Source: Sulfidibacterium sp964473895
GTDB lineage: Bacteria; Bacteroidota; Bacteroidia; Bacteroidales; F082
Direction: 5' to 3'
DNA: 6,463 nucleotides
Assembly (NCBI GenBank): GCA_964473895.1
Contig: CAYYRE010000161.1
Coordinates: 1-6,463 of the forward strand
Below are positions 1 through 6,417 of the stretch, in pieces. Numbering within the stretch: position 1 is the stretch's first letter; each line of letters begins with the position of its first letter. The notes under the pieces are model-generated. The model was not told the origin of the DNA and made no database searches. It saw only the letters and a list, made by a program, of their open reading frames with translations. The position numbers were made by a program, and so were the translations under genes.

Positions 1-35
1 AAAAAATATTTTGCACTTTGTCTTTATGGCAAAAT
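1..35 (-). terminator. Possible weak terminator after the barrel gene
   Basis: On the minus strand, downstream of the barrel stop, a 7-bp inverted repeat ATTTTGC / GCAAAAT (plus-strand 8-14 and 29-35, 14-nt loop) is followed by ATTTTTT running to the window edge. The stem is AT-rich and the loop large, so it would be a poor intrinsic terminator. Nothing else in 1-94 suggests a gene. Confidence 0.25.
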
Positions 36-94
36 GGTTTTTTTACAGGGGAAAGATAAAAGAATTTCGGAAAAGGGGAATCCCGTTCTATTTG

Positions 95-1255
95 TCAGAA
101 GTTCCATTTCAGCCTTACATAATACATTTGTCCGAAATCACCGAATTCGGTTTGCGGTTTACCAAAAAAGAGTTGGCCCATGATGAGAAAATCGAGATTT
201 TCGGTCAGACTGAAATCCATCGATGGCCCCACAAAGGCAGAGTGGTCGTTGGGGTTAAAGATAGCGGAAATATCTGCTTTTATGAGGGGCGTTATGGGAT
301 AAGAAGTTTGCGCAAAAAGATCAAATTTGGAAAGGGTAAGGTTTTTGGGCGTCCTGTTTCCCAGCAAAAGAAAAGCACCCTGGCCGGCAGGGCCGGTGGT
401 GCCGGTGCTGTTGAAAATAACAGCGCCGTGCAGGTAGATTTGGTTTGGGAAGGTATAATTGGCCGCGATGGAAGCTACCAATTGTCCGCTGGTATCTGCA
501 AAATTTTTCAGATGCCTGAACCAGGAGGCTTCGCCGCTGAATCCGATCCCTTTGATTTGTCCATCCCACCCCAGGCCCAATACAAGGTCGTTTTGCATAA
601 CACCACCGAGAAGTTGCAGGTCGTAGTTACGGACATTGAATTTGTACATGGCAGCTGCCGTTACATTGTGGTTGTGGTCGATTTTGGCTGCAAGTTGCAG
701 CGAGGAAAAATTGCCGGTGTAGTATTGCAACCGGATGGCATCGCTGCCGGGGCGTTCCACATAGTCAAAGTCGAAATAGTTGTAGGTGTTGAAAATATCA
801 TTGGGGTTCCAAACCAGGTTGAGTCCCCAGTTGATGCGCTGCCGGCCGAGGGTGACCTCTATTTTGTGGTAGTTCCATTTCAAAAAAAGCCGGTCGATAT
901 TGGTGTAGAAGAGATAGGAAGAATCTTCGGCCAGCCGGAATGTCAAATCGGCCCAACCGTAGTCTTTGAGCAGGGCATCGGCATAATAGGGATAGTAGTC
1001 GGCCATCATGGGGCCGAAGTTAAAATTGGTACGGATGCCGGCCGAAAATTCCACCGATTTGACCGGGTACCATTGCAGGTTCACCCGGTTGTAAGCTCCC
1101 GAACCGTTGGTCCAACGGGTTGTTTGCGACGGGGCCCAGGTATTGTTCAGGTACTCCAAAAATCCGGTAACCGTGAATTTGCGGGCTTGCTGGGCACGAA
1201 GATGACCTGCTGCCAGGAAAATAAAGAGGATAAAGAGTACTTTTTTTGGTTTCAT
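95..1255 (-). CDS. Predicted outer-membrane beta-barrel protein, DUF1302-like
   Basis: The 386-residue protein begins with a clear signal peptide: basic MKPKK, a hydrophobic stretch at about 6-17, and likely cleavage near HLRA-QQ (about 21). The rest is rich in alternating aromatic/polar strands with short turns and ends in YYVRLKWNF, a terminal Phe typical of BAM-inserted barrels. Residues 136-174 carry the most diagnostic segment: LGRQRINWG, then NPNDIFN, then DYVERPGSDAI. This closely recalls the 'LGRQ..WG...P.D..N....ER.G' core of DUF1302-type outer-membrane proteins. In proteobacteria that family often sits beside DUF1329 (a LolA-like fold) and an RND pump. Here it is the last gene after a LolA-like protein and an ABC pump, so I infer it is the outer-membrane receiver or exit partner. 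The start at 1255 is supported by the signal peptide. The family call comes from motif resemblance; a Wzi-like or generic porin fold is the main alternative. Confidence 0.8.
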   Translation of the reverse strand: MKPKKVLFILFIFLAAGHLRAQQARKFTVTGFLEYLNNTWAPSQTTRWTNGSGAYNRVNLQWYPVKSVEFSAGIRTNFNFGPMMADYYPYYADALLKDYGWADLTFRLAEDSSYLFYTNIDRLFLKWNYHKIEVTLGRQRINWGLNLVWNPNDIFNTYNYFDFDYVERPGSDAIRLQYYTGNFSSLQLAAKIDHNHNVTAAAMYKFNVRNYDLQLLGGVMQNDLVLGLGWDGQIKGIGFSGEASWFRHLKNFADTSGQLVASIAANYTFPNQIYLHGAVIFNSTGTTGPAGQGAFLLLGNRTPKNLTLSKFDLFAQTSYPITPLIKADISAIFNPNDHSAFVGPSMDFSLTENLDFLIMGQLFFGKPQTEFGDFGQMYYVRLKWNF

Positions 1256-1309
1256 ATTCTATTTTTCAATTTTGAATAAACCGGTTTACAAATCCTGTTT
1301 GCCCTTATA

Positions 1310-1374
1310 CATTCGGATGGCGCTATTGGGGTTCCTTTGGAACAAATCCGAATGAGCTTTAAATCCGAATGAGC
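1310..1374. repeat. Three-copy CATTCGGAT motif with internal hairpin, between ATPase and barrel genes
   Basis: AAATCCGAATGAGC occurs twice as an exact direct repeat (1344-1357 and 1361-1374, period 17). An inverted copy of its core, CATTCGGAT, lies at 1310-1318. The inverted copy can pair with ATCCGAATG at 1346-1354 (9-bp stem). Inside the loop is a second perfect hairpin, GTTCC-TTT-GGAAC (1331-1343). It occupies half of the 134-bp gap upstream of the barrel gene. No T-run follows on the minus strand, so it is not an ordinary intrinsic terminator. A regulatory site, an RNA attenuator or degraded repeat DNA are all possible. I found no convincing TAnnTTTG promoter in this gap. Confidence 0.5.
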
Positions 1375-1389
1375 AGTGTTTGTTTTTTG

Positions 1390-2082
1390 CTATCTGGTTT
1401 TAAATGTTTCATCCCCAATAATTTTTCCGTCATCAATGGTAACAATACGCCGTGCTTTGTCCATGACCCGCTGGTCGTGTGTGGCAAAAATAAAGGTGGA
1501 ATGGTAGCGGCGGTTCATTGCTGCCATAATTTCCAGCAGTTCGTTGGTCGATTTGGAGTCGAGGTTGGCGGTGGGCTCATCGGCAATGATGAACCGGGGT
1601 TGTGAAGCCAGTGCCCTGGCAACGGCCACCCGTTGTTGCTGTCCCCCCGATAGCTGTCCCGGTTTATGATCGGCTTTGTCGGCAATACCTACTGCCTCTA
1701 AGAGTTCCATCGCTTTTTGGCGCCGCTCTTTTTTGGGAATATTTTGTAATTCAAGGATAAACTCGGTATTTTCCAAAGCGGTAAGTACCGGTATCAGGTT
1801 GTACGACTGAAAAACAAAGCCGATATTGTGCAAACGGAAATTGATCAGCTGTCGTGAAGAAAGCGTTTTCAAATTGGTGGCTTCGATGAGAATATCTCCT
1901 TTGGTGGGCAGGTCAAGTCCACCGAGAATATTCAGCAAGGTGGTTTTTCCGGAACCCGAAGGTCCCACAATGGCGGTAAATTCCCCCTCTTCAATTTTCA
2001 GGTTTACCCCGTTGAGTGCATGTACCGGAACTTTGGTTTCCTGGTAGGTTTTGTAAATACCTTTGGCTTCTATGATACTCAT
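1390..2082 (-). CDS. ABC transporter ATP-binding protein, LolD/MacB type
   Basis: This 230-residue protein is the energy-supplying ATPase for FtsX/LolC/MacB-type permeases, and acts at the cytoplasmic face of the inner membrane. All ABC motifs are intact: Walker A GPSGSGKT (about 40-47), Q-loop FQSYN (Q about 92), signature LSGGQQQR (about 144-151), Walker B FIIADEP with the catalytic Glu (about 164-170), D-loop ANLD, and H-loop ATHD (His about 202). The length and the 'HALNGVNLKIEEGEFTAIVGPSGSGKTT' type of layout fit the LolD/MacB/FtsE-like subgroup. I start at the ATG at 2082 (MSIIEAKGIYKTYQ), the usual start of this family, after an A-rich leader. The frame stays open to a TTG at 2112, but those ten residues are unlikely to be coding. 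Its partners are most probably the two permeases upstream, though a 277-bp structured gap separates them. It could in principle serve other permeases. LolD-like in type, but not shown to be housekeeping LolD. Confidence 0.93.
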   Translation of the reverse strand: MSIIEAKGIYKTYQETKVPVHALNGVNLKIEEGEFTAIVGPSGSGKTTLLNILGGLDLPTKGDILIEATNLKTLSSRQLINFRLHNIGFVFQSYNLIPVLTALENTEFILELQNIPKKERRQKAMELLEAVGIADKADHKPGQLSGGQQQRVAVARALASQPRFIIADEPTANLDSKSTNELLEIMAAMNRRYHSTFIFATHDQRVMDKARRIVTIDDGKIIGDETFKTR

Positions 2083-2132
2083 TTTTTTATGGTTTACGAT
2101 GGTTCGTTGCAACGCTCTGCTTTTTTATAATG

Positions 2133-2306
2133 AAGTTGTTTAAAGTTTACAAAAAGAAAATTTACTAAGAACCTGATCAATCAGCAAATAAATGTCTTTT
2201 TTATATACCTACCCCTACATCCCTTCCAGAAGGGGAATATTAGGTGTTTATTTGCTGATTGATAATACATTACAAACAATATTTTTAGACAAACTTTAAA
2301 CAACTT
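2133..2306. repeat. 174-bp nested inverted-repeat element inside the operon
   Basis: The gap between the second permease and the ATPase holds two nested perfect inverted repeats. The outer 16-bp pair is 2133-2148 (AAGTTGTTTAAAGTTT) with its complement at 2291-2306. The inner 17-bp pair is 2176-2192 (ATCAATCAGCAAATAAA) with 2247-2263. At the centre is a small hairpin, CCCTT-CCAG-AAGGG (2221-2234). TAAT flanks the structure on both sides (2128-2131 and 2307-2310), one base off symmetrical on the left, which is weak support for a target-site duplication. There is no internal ORF. It could be a MITE-like non-autonomous insertion or a structured RNA segment in the operon transcript that sets ATPase expression. 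Neither the palindrome boundaries nor the AT-richness distinguish the two. Confidence 0.6.
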
Positions 2307-2359
2307 TAATTTCAATTTTATCACGGTTCTTATTCGTCATTTGTTTTTTTCTTGATTTC

Positions 2360-3598
2360 TCATTGTATTTCTCTGATAGCAATGGCCGGTTGCAGTTTCA
2401 ATGCTTTCAGTGCCGGTGAAATGCTGGAAAGCATGGCAATGATGATCACCAAAAGAATGGTGATGAAATAAAAATCCGTATTTACACGGAAGAATATCCG
2501 GGCGCTATAGCCGATGGAATTCAATCCTTTTGCCACACTGGAAAGGTCGAAACCGTAGGTGGCATAGTGCTGGACAACGATGAGGCTGACGGCCAACCCG
2601 AGCAGGGCACCCACCACCGATAAAAAAACCGTTTCCAACATGATCATGGAAAATATTTTTTGTTTGTTCATTCCGAGTGCCATGAGCATACCGATTTCGC
2701 GGGTGCGTTCCATGACGGCCATCAGCATGGTGTTGACAATGGCAAAGGCAAGCGCTGCCAGGATGATCAGCAGAAAGATGTAAGAGAAGTAATTCATCAT
2801 GGCAATCATGGAGCGCAGCATGGGTTGGATTTCATCCCAACTTTGCAAGGTGATCAGTCCGCTGTTTATCTCTTTTCCGAACAACGATTGCAGTTTTTTC
2901 ATAACGGCCTGGGTATCGTCGTTGTTTTTCAAACGTATGGCAATTTCGTTGCCGGTATTTCCGGAATAACCTGTGAGTGAAGCAAGGTCTTTTTTATTCA
3001 CAAAAACATGGCTTTCGTCAAAACGGGTGTTGGCGGTTTTAAAGAGACCGACAATTTGAAACGCTCCGCTCACAATGGTACCCGAGCTGTCGGTCAGGGT
3101 AACGATAAGTTTGTCTCCCAGGCCGAGGTTGAGTTTATGGGCCAGTTTTTGCCCCATAACCACAGGGATTTTTTCGCCTGCAGGGAAATACCCGCCCGAA
3201 ACCATGTGCCGGTACAGGTCGCTTACGGATTTTTCCTTTTCGGGGTTTACACCATACAGTGTGATGCCGGCGCCGGCATTGGCCGAAGCGGCCATGGCGG
3301 TGGTACGCAGGCGCAGGCTGACGCCTTTTGTTTCGGGTAGTTTTTCAATTTTGCGGACATACCGGCCGGCGTTCCGGATTTGATATTGCATTTCCCCGTT
3401 CAATAAAAAGGCCGGCGGATGGATTTGAATGTCGGATACCTCGTTGGCAATGGCTGCATTGATACGTTGGTCGGTCATTCCGGCCATAAACCCATCGGAC
3501 ACCACAGCCCCGATAATGCCTACGGCAATGGAGCTGAAAATAACAGCACTCCTGAGTTTGTTTCTCCAAAGGTTTCTCCATGCAATGGCAATGAGCAT
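2360..3598 (-). CDS. ABC transporter permease, FtsX/LolC/LolE family (second permease)
   Basis: This 412-residue inner-membrane permease has the four-helix type VII ABC layout. TM1 is near residues 17-35, directly after the amphipathic AWRNLWRNKLR segment. A large periplasmic domain covers about 40-265, and TM2-TM4 lie near 270-294, 316-342 and 375-397. The stretch after TM2, NTMLMAVMERTREIGMLMALGM (about 289-310), is the classic FtsX-domain coupling segment that contacts the ATPase. VMGQKLAHKLNLGLGDKL (about 147-164) is typical of the MacB-like periplasmic core. The family uses ATP hydrolysis for mechanotransmission: extracting lipoproteins (LolCDE), driving efflux (MacB), or moving lipids. 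The gene starts 12 bp after the preceding permease and shares its N-terminal motif while diverging elsewhere, so the two probably form a heterodimer as LolC and LolE do. The start is AT-rich with no clear Shine-Dalgarno, usual for Bacteroidota. Cargo is not readable. Confidence 0.9.
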   Translation of the reverse strand: MLIAIAWRNLWRNKLRSAVIFSSIAVGIIGAVVSDGFMAGMTDQRINAAIANEVSDIQIHPPAFLLNGEMQYQIRNAGRYVRKIEKLPETKGVSLRLRTTAMAASANAGAGITLYGVNPEKEKSVSDLYRHMVSGGYFPAGEKIPVVMGQKLAHKLNLGLGDKLIVTLTDSSGTIVSGAFQIVGLFKTANTRFDESHVFVNKKDLASLTGYSGNTGNEIAIRLKNNDDTQAVMKKLQSLFGKEINSGLITLQSWDEIQPMLRSMIAMMNYFSYIFLLIILAALAFAIVNTMLMAVMERTREIGMLMALGMNKQKIFSMIMLETVFLSVVGALLGLAVSLIVVQHYATYGFDLSSVAKGLNSIGYSARIFFRVNTDFYFITILLVIIIAMLSSISPALKALKLQPAIAIREIQ

Positions 3599-3610
3599 AA
3601 TTTTACAGAT

Positions 3611-4834
3611 TTAGTGCCTGAAAGCGTTTAAAATATTAAATTTCGAAAGGTAGATTACCGGATACAGTGCGGACATGAGCGACAAGATCAGGATGATGGC
3701 TACCTGGCTGAGAAAAACATGGGCTTTTACCGAAAACGGGAGTACCGGTTCGATGTTGAATTGCAGGTACATTTTGGCCACTTCGCCGGTAATGGGAATG
3801 GGGTGGGCATGCAGGTAGTAAATGACCGGCGAGGCTACCAAGAAACCAATGGCAATACCAATGACAGCAACAATAAAAGTTTCGAAAATGCTGACCCACA
3901 TCAACCGTTGCCGTTCCATGCCAATGGCTACCATGACGGCGTATTGCCTGCGTTTTTCCATGGTCATCATTAAAATGGTGCTGAAAATGCCGAAAGCAGC
4001 AATAATGTAAAGAATCATCAACATGATTTGTCCGGAAATGTTGTCGGTTTTAATGGCTTGCAAAATATCGGATAGCATGGTTTTCCATGTAATTACTTCA
4101 TATCCAGGACCGGCTATCCGTTCTATTTTCTTTTTCACCACGGCAAGTTTTCCGGGGTCGCGCAGAAAAATGGAGAGGCTGGTCAGCAATCCCGGCTGGT
4201 ATGGATAGACAAAATCCTGAGCTGTTTTCAGGTTCATGTAAACCACTTGGCTGTTCATTTCGAGGGAGGGTAAGTGGAAAATACCTGTGACTCTGAAAAT
4301 ACCGTAGGCCGTAATGCCTCTATAGCCCTGTCCGAGCAAAACGAGCGTGTCGCCCACATCCATTTTTAAGAACTCGGCCAGTTTGTCCCCCAGCAACACA
4401 TCGTTTTTACCCGGCTGCAAATAGTTTCCCCGGATAATTTTTTTCGAGAGTTTGTTTTGTTGGTCGTAAGCGCCGGCATCGATCCCTGAAACCAGTACGC
4501 CTTTGGTTTGTTTTTTGTAAGAGGCCAGTGAAAAGGTTTGCAGTCCGGGAAGTATGCGCCGGATATCTTTGATTTGCATGAGCTTTTTGCCGAGTTCCGG
4601 AGGGTAAAAAAAGGCCCTGTCGATACTCTGATTGGCTTGGTATCCTGTGTCGTGTACTTGCAGATCACCGGTTTGGTTTACGCCTGCACGGATCATTTGT
4701 TCGTACGAGCCGAATTGCATGGACCGCATGAAAAGGGCCAGCGACAGGGCCAGTATTACTGCCGAAGCCGTCAGGATGGTGCGTCTCCGGTTGCGCCACA
4801 GATTGCGCCAGGCAATTTTAAAGAGTGTTTTCAT
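3611..4834 (-). CDS. ABC transporter permease, FtsX/LolC/LolE family (first permease)
   Basis: This 407-residue inner-membrane permease has the same plan as its neighbour: AWRNLWRNRRR ahead of TM1 (about 18-38), a periplasmic domain of about 225 residues, then TM2 (about 266-291), TM3 (about 313-341) and TM4 (about 373-396). The coupling region after TM2 reads MTMEKRRQYAVMVAIGMERQR (about 290-310). It keeps the 'ME+RR.......IGM' pattern but differs from the ERTREIGMLMALGM consensus of the other permease. The periplasmic part contains DVLLGDKLAEFLKMDVGDTL (about 145-164), the MacB-like core motif. It follows the LolA-like gene by 19 bp and precedes the second permease by 12 bp, so all three should be cotranscribed. 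I infer it is one half of a heterodimeric Lol-like pump working with the ATPase further downstream. A MacB-like exporter or an FtsX-like role without cargo are less favoured, because a LolA-like carrier is encoded next door. Confidence 0.9.
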   Translation of the reverse strand: MKTLFKIAWRNLWRNRRRTILTASAVILALSLALFMRSMQFGSYEQMIRAGVNQTGDLQVHDTGYQANQSIDRAFFYPPELGKKLMQIKDIRRILPGLQTFSLASYKKQTKGVLVSGIDAGAYDQQNKLSKKIIRGNYLQPGKNDVLLGDKLAEFLKMDVGDTLVLLGQGYRGITAYGIFRVTGIFHLPSLEMNSQVVYMNLKTAQDFVYPYQPGLLTSLSIFLRDPGKLAVVKKKIERIAGPGYEVITWKTMLSDILQAIKTDNISGQIMLMILYIIAAFGIFSTILMMTMEKRRQYAVMVAIGMERQRLMWVSIFETFIVAVIGIAIGFLVASPVIYYLHAHPIPITGEVAKMYLQFNIEPVLPFSVKAHVFLSQVAIILILSLMSALYPVIYLSKFNILNAFRH

Positions 4835-4853
4835 GGCTTTGTTTTTCGGTATT

Positions 4854-5666
4854 TCATAAGTTTCTCGGCCTGATGTTCTTCATGTTTTGTATTGAAAAAA
4901 AGCTTTGTCCGATGCCTTTGACGTTAAACTCCTGGTGCAAAATATCAATGACCGTTTTATGTCCTTTTTTTATGTTGGAAACCATTTCCATGTGTGAGGG
5001 GAGCCATCGCCCGCCCATTTTTTTGATTTGTGAGGCTGTTTCGGTTTTGATGAGTTTTCCGTGGGTGTCAAAATATTCCACTTTCAGGGTGATGAGGTTT
5101 TTGCGGGTAATCCACATTTTTATTTTTCCCCAGACCACGGCTGCTTCCGGTAAGGGTTGCAGGTCGATCACGGCACAATCGTAGCCGTTTATTTTTTCGG
5201 ATCCGGCAAAAGTGTGTTTGTAATCGGTCACTATGCTGTTTTGTTTCATAAGGTCGTTGTTGGTAAAATCCGATCCCATCCACGATTGCATCATCATCGA
5301 AGGCGGAATTTTGATGAGCCGGTTGATGGCCGGGATATAGTTCCACATGTTTTTTTTCGATTTCAGAAAGACTTCCCCTTTGTCGCGGGCCGGTGCGGTG
5401 ATGTACGAGAGGTAATAATCGGTACCGAGCGACCAGTTCTGCAGGCTGATATTCCGTTGCCACGATGGCCTTACAATGGTCATGGTCATGACGCTGAAGC
5501 TGCTTTTGCCGAGAAAAAGGTTGAACGATTTGTTGACCATTTCCTTGGCAGTCAGCGGTTGTTGGGCCATTACCGTAGTGGCGGGAGCGAGAAAAAGAAA
5601 AGCCGGCAATACATAAAGTAAAAGTATTTTTTTTACCGGTTTCCCAAATGTTTGGAGTGTGTGCAT
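4854..5666 (-). CDS. LolA-like outer membrane lipoprotein-sorting protein (periplasmic carrier)
   Basis: With the start chosen here the protein has 270 residues. It has a signal peptide (basic KPVKK at 9-13, hydrophobic 14-28, likely cleavage after TTVMA near 34), then a soluble beta-rich domain. Residues 108-139 hold W.YIPAINRLIKIPPSMM..SW and MGSDFTNNDL, the hallmark of the LolA-like 'outer membrane lipoprotein-sorting protein' family (PF17131 / COG2834 type). Proteins of this fold carry acylated or lipid cargo between membranes. It sits between a TetR gene and two Lol-type permeases, so it is likely the carrier of this pump. Start choice: the frame is also open from an ATG at 5765, only one base after the tetR-family stop. 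That adds a basic, Asn/Arg/Thr-rich 33-residue head, which would put an unusually long n-region before the signal peptide, so the ATG at 5666 is more plausible. Coupled translation from 5765 cannot be excluded. Confidence 0.85.
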   Translation of the reverse strand: MHTLQTFGKPVKKILLLYVLPAFLFLAPATTVMAQQPLTAKEMVNKSFNLFLGKSSFSVMTMTIVRPSWQRNISLQNWSLGTDYYLSYITAPARDKGEVFLKSKKNMWNYIPAINRLIKIPPSMMMQSWMGSDFTNNDLMKQNSIVTDYKHTFAGSEKINGYDCAVIDLQPLPEAAVVWGKIKMWITRKNLITLKVEYFDTHGKLIKTETASQIKKMGGRWLPSHMEMVSNIKKGHKTVIDILHQEFNVKGIGQSFFSIQNMKNIRPRNL

Positions 5667-5766
5667 AGGCCGCAAAAAGCGTAAGGTGTTTTTTCTGTTT
5701 TTCCGGTTTGCGCTCACGATGGAGTATCGACGGGTCTGGTTTGTCGTTGTGGCAGGGTGTATCATT

Positions 5767-6342
5767 TTATATAAATTTTTCGATGATGAGTTTTTCTATT
5801 TTGTCCAGCGGGTAGGTTTCGGGGCTGAGCATGTAATCAATGGCTACACCATCGAGCAGGGCCCCGAAAAGCATGCTTTGTACTTCGGGGTTTTTTATGC
5901 CCTGCCGGGTGTAGTAGCCGGTGAGTGCCGAAAGAAAAGGGCCTACCACCTCAAAAATATCTTCTTTTACAAGGGCCATGACAGCGGGTTGGGTGATGAC
6001 CGAAATGTACAGGCTCCAATAGGATATTTCTTCACGCAGCAGGCGGAAATTTTTCTCAACCAGTTCGATAAACCTTTCGCGGGTCAACTCTTTTTGAAAG
6101 TCGAAGTCCAAATTATCCAGCATTTGACGAAACCCTTCGATGACAATTTCCTGAACAAGTGCTTCTTTGTTAGCAAAATAATTGTAGAGCAATCCTTTGG
6201 AGACGCCTGCTTTTTTGGCAATCCGGCTGATGCTGACACCGGAGAACCCATTGGAGGCAAACAATTCCAGGGCAGCCTGCGCAATGGCTTTTTTCCGGTT
6301 GTACCGGATTTGTTCAAATTGTTCTTTGGTTTTGGGACTCAT
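5767..6342 (-). CDS. TetR/AcrR-family transcriptional regulator
   Basis: This 191-residue protein has a normal TetR-family length and layout. Residues 13-63 form the DNA-binding domain: KKAIAQAALELFASNGFSGVSISRIAKKAGVSKGLLYNYFANKEALV contains the canonical helix-turn-helix (about 37-56) and the LLYNYFANKEAL signature. The remaining ~125 residues are helical and divergent, as expected for a ligand-sensing and dimerisation domain. They give no clue to the ligand. It is the first gene of the cluster, and the next frame opens within a base of its stop, so it is likely cotranscribed with the transporter. Eight bases upstream of the ATG lies an imperfect palindrome typical of TetR-family operators, overlapping the predicted promoter. 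This suggests repression of itself and the transporter genes, relieved by a ligand such as a lipid or other envelope-active compound. The family call is firm; the regulon is inferred. Confidence 0.93.
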   Translation of the reverse strand: MSPKTKEQFEQIRYNRKKAIAQAALELFASNGFSGVSISRIAKKAGVSKGLLYNYFANKEALVQEIVIEGFRQMLDNLDFDFQKELTRERFIELVEKNFRLLREEISYWSLYISVITQPAVMALVKEDIFEVVGPFLSALTGYYTRQGIKNPEVQSMLFGALLDGVAIDYMLSPETYPLDKIEKLIIEKFI

Positions 6343-6349
6343 AGTAATT

Positions 6350-6371
6350 TTTGACTAAACGTTCGGTCAAA
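6350..6371. promoter_or_regulatory. Probable TetR-family operator
   Basis: TTGACTAAACGTTCGGTCAA (6351-6370) is an imperfect palindrome centred on AACGTT. Its arms TTGAC/GTCAA and centre AACGTT are perfectly symmetrical, with mismatches only at the two bases between them on each side. One more symmetric pair extends it to 22 bp. It closely resembles the ACCGAACGGT-type sites known for TetR-family regulators. It lies 8 bp upstream of the regulator's ATG and covers the predicted -7 element's downstream half and the expected transcription start. Confidence 0.7.
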
Positions 6372-6397
6372 GATATAAAAATCTAATAAAGCACAAA
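6368..6397 (-). promoter_or_regulatory. Predicted Bacteroidota-type promoter for the operon
   Basis: On the minus strand, TATCTTTG (6368-6375) matches the Bacteroidota -7 consensus TAnnTTTG exactly. TTTG (6394-6397) sits 18 bp upstream as the -33 element. Transcription would start near 6360-6363, inside the operator, leaving a leader of roughly 20 nt. This is the only good match to that consensus I found upstream of any gene here, consistent with one main promoter for the cluster. Confidence 0.6.
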
Positions 6398-6417
6398 AGA
6401 TAAGTGGAAAAGTTTTT

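Noticed and set aside
11..1279. Plus-strand open frame of 422 codons covering the entire barrel gene
   Set aside because: It lies exactly antisense to the barrel gene, and its translation (long VVV/GG-rich runs, no signal peptide or recognisable domain) looks like a mirror of the other strand's codon use. The minus-strand product has a signal peptide, strand pattern, family motif and terminal Phe.
1310..1354. Inverted repeat considered as an intrinsic terminator after the ATPase gene
   Set aside because: The stem is long-range (9 bp around a 27-nt interior with its own hairpin) and is followed on the minus strand by TATAAGGGC, not a T-run, so termination is not supported.
2083..2112. Ten-codon N-terminal extension of the ATPase from a TTG
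   Set aside because: The ATG at 2082 gives the family-typical MSIIEAKGIYKTY start after an A-rich leader; the extension would need a rare TTG start.
2083..2359. Separate promoter for the ATPase in the 277-bp gap
   Set aside because: I looked for TTTG / TAnnTTTG on the minus strand. Only near misses with a 3-nt gap (such as TATTGTTTG and TAAAGTTTG) are present, so a promoter is not called.
5659..6354. Plus-strand open frame of 231 codons antisense to the TetR gene
   Set aside because: The minus strand encodes an intact, recognisable TetR protein. The antisense translation has no domain, begins inside the neighbouring gene's N-terminus and has no promoter.
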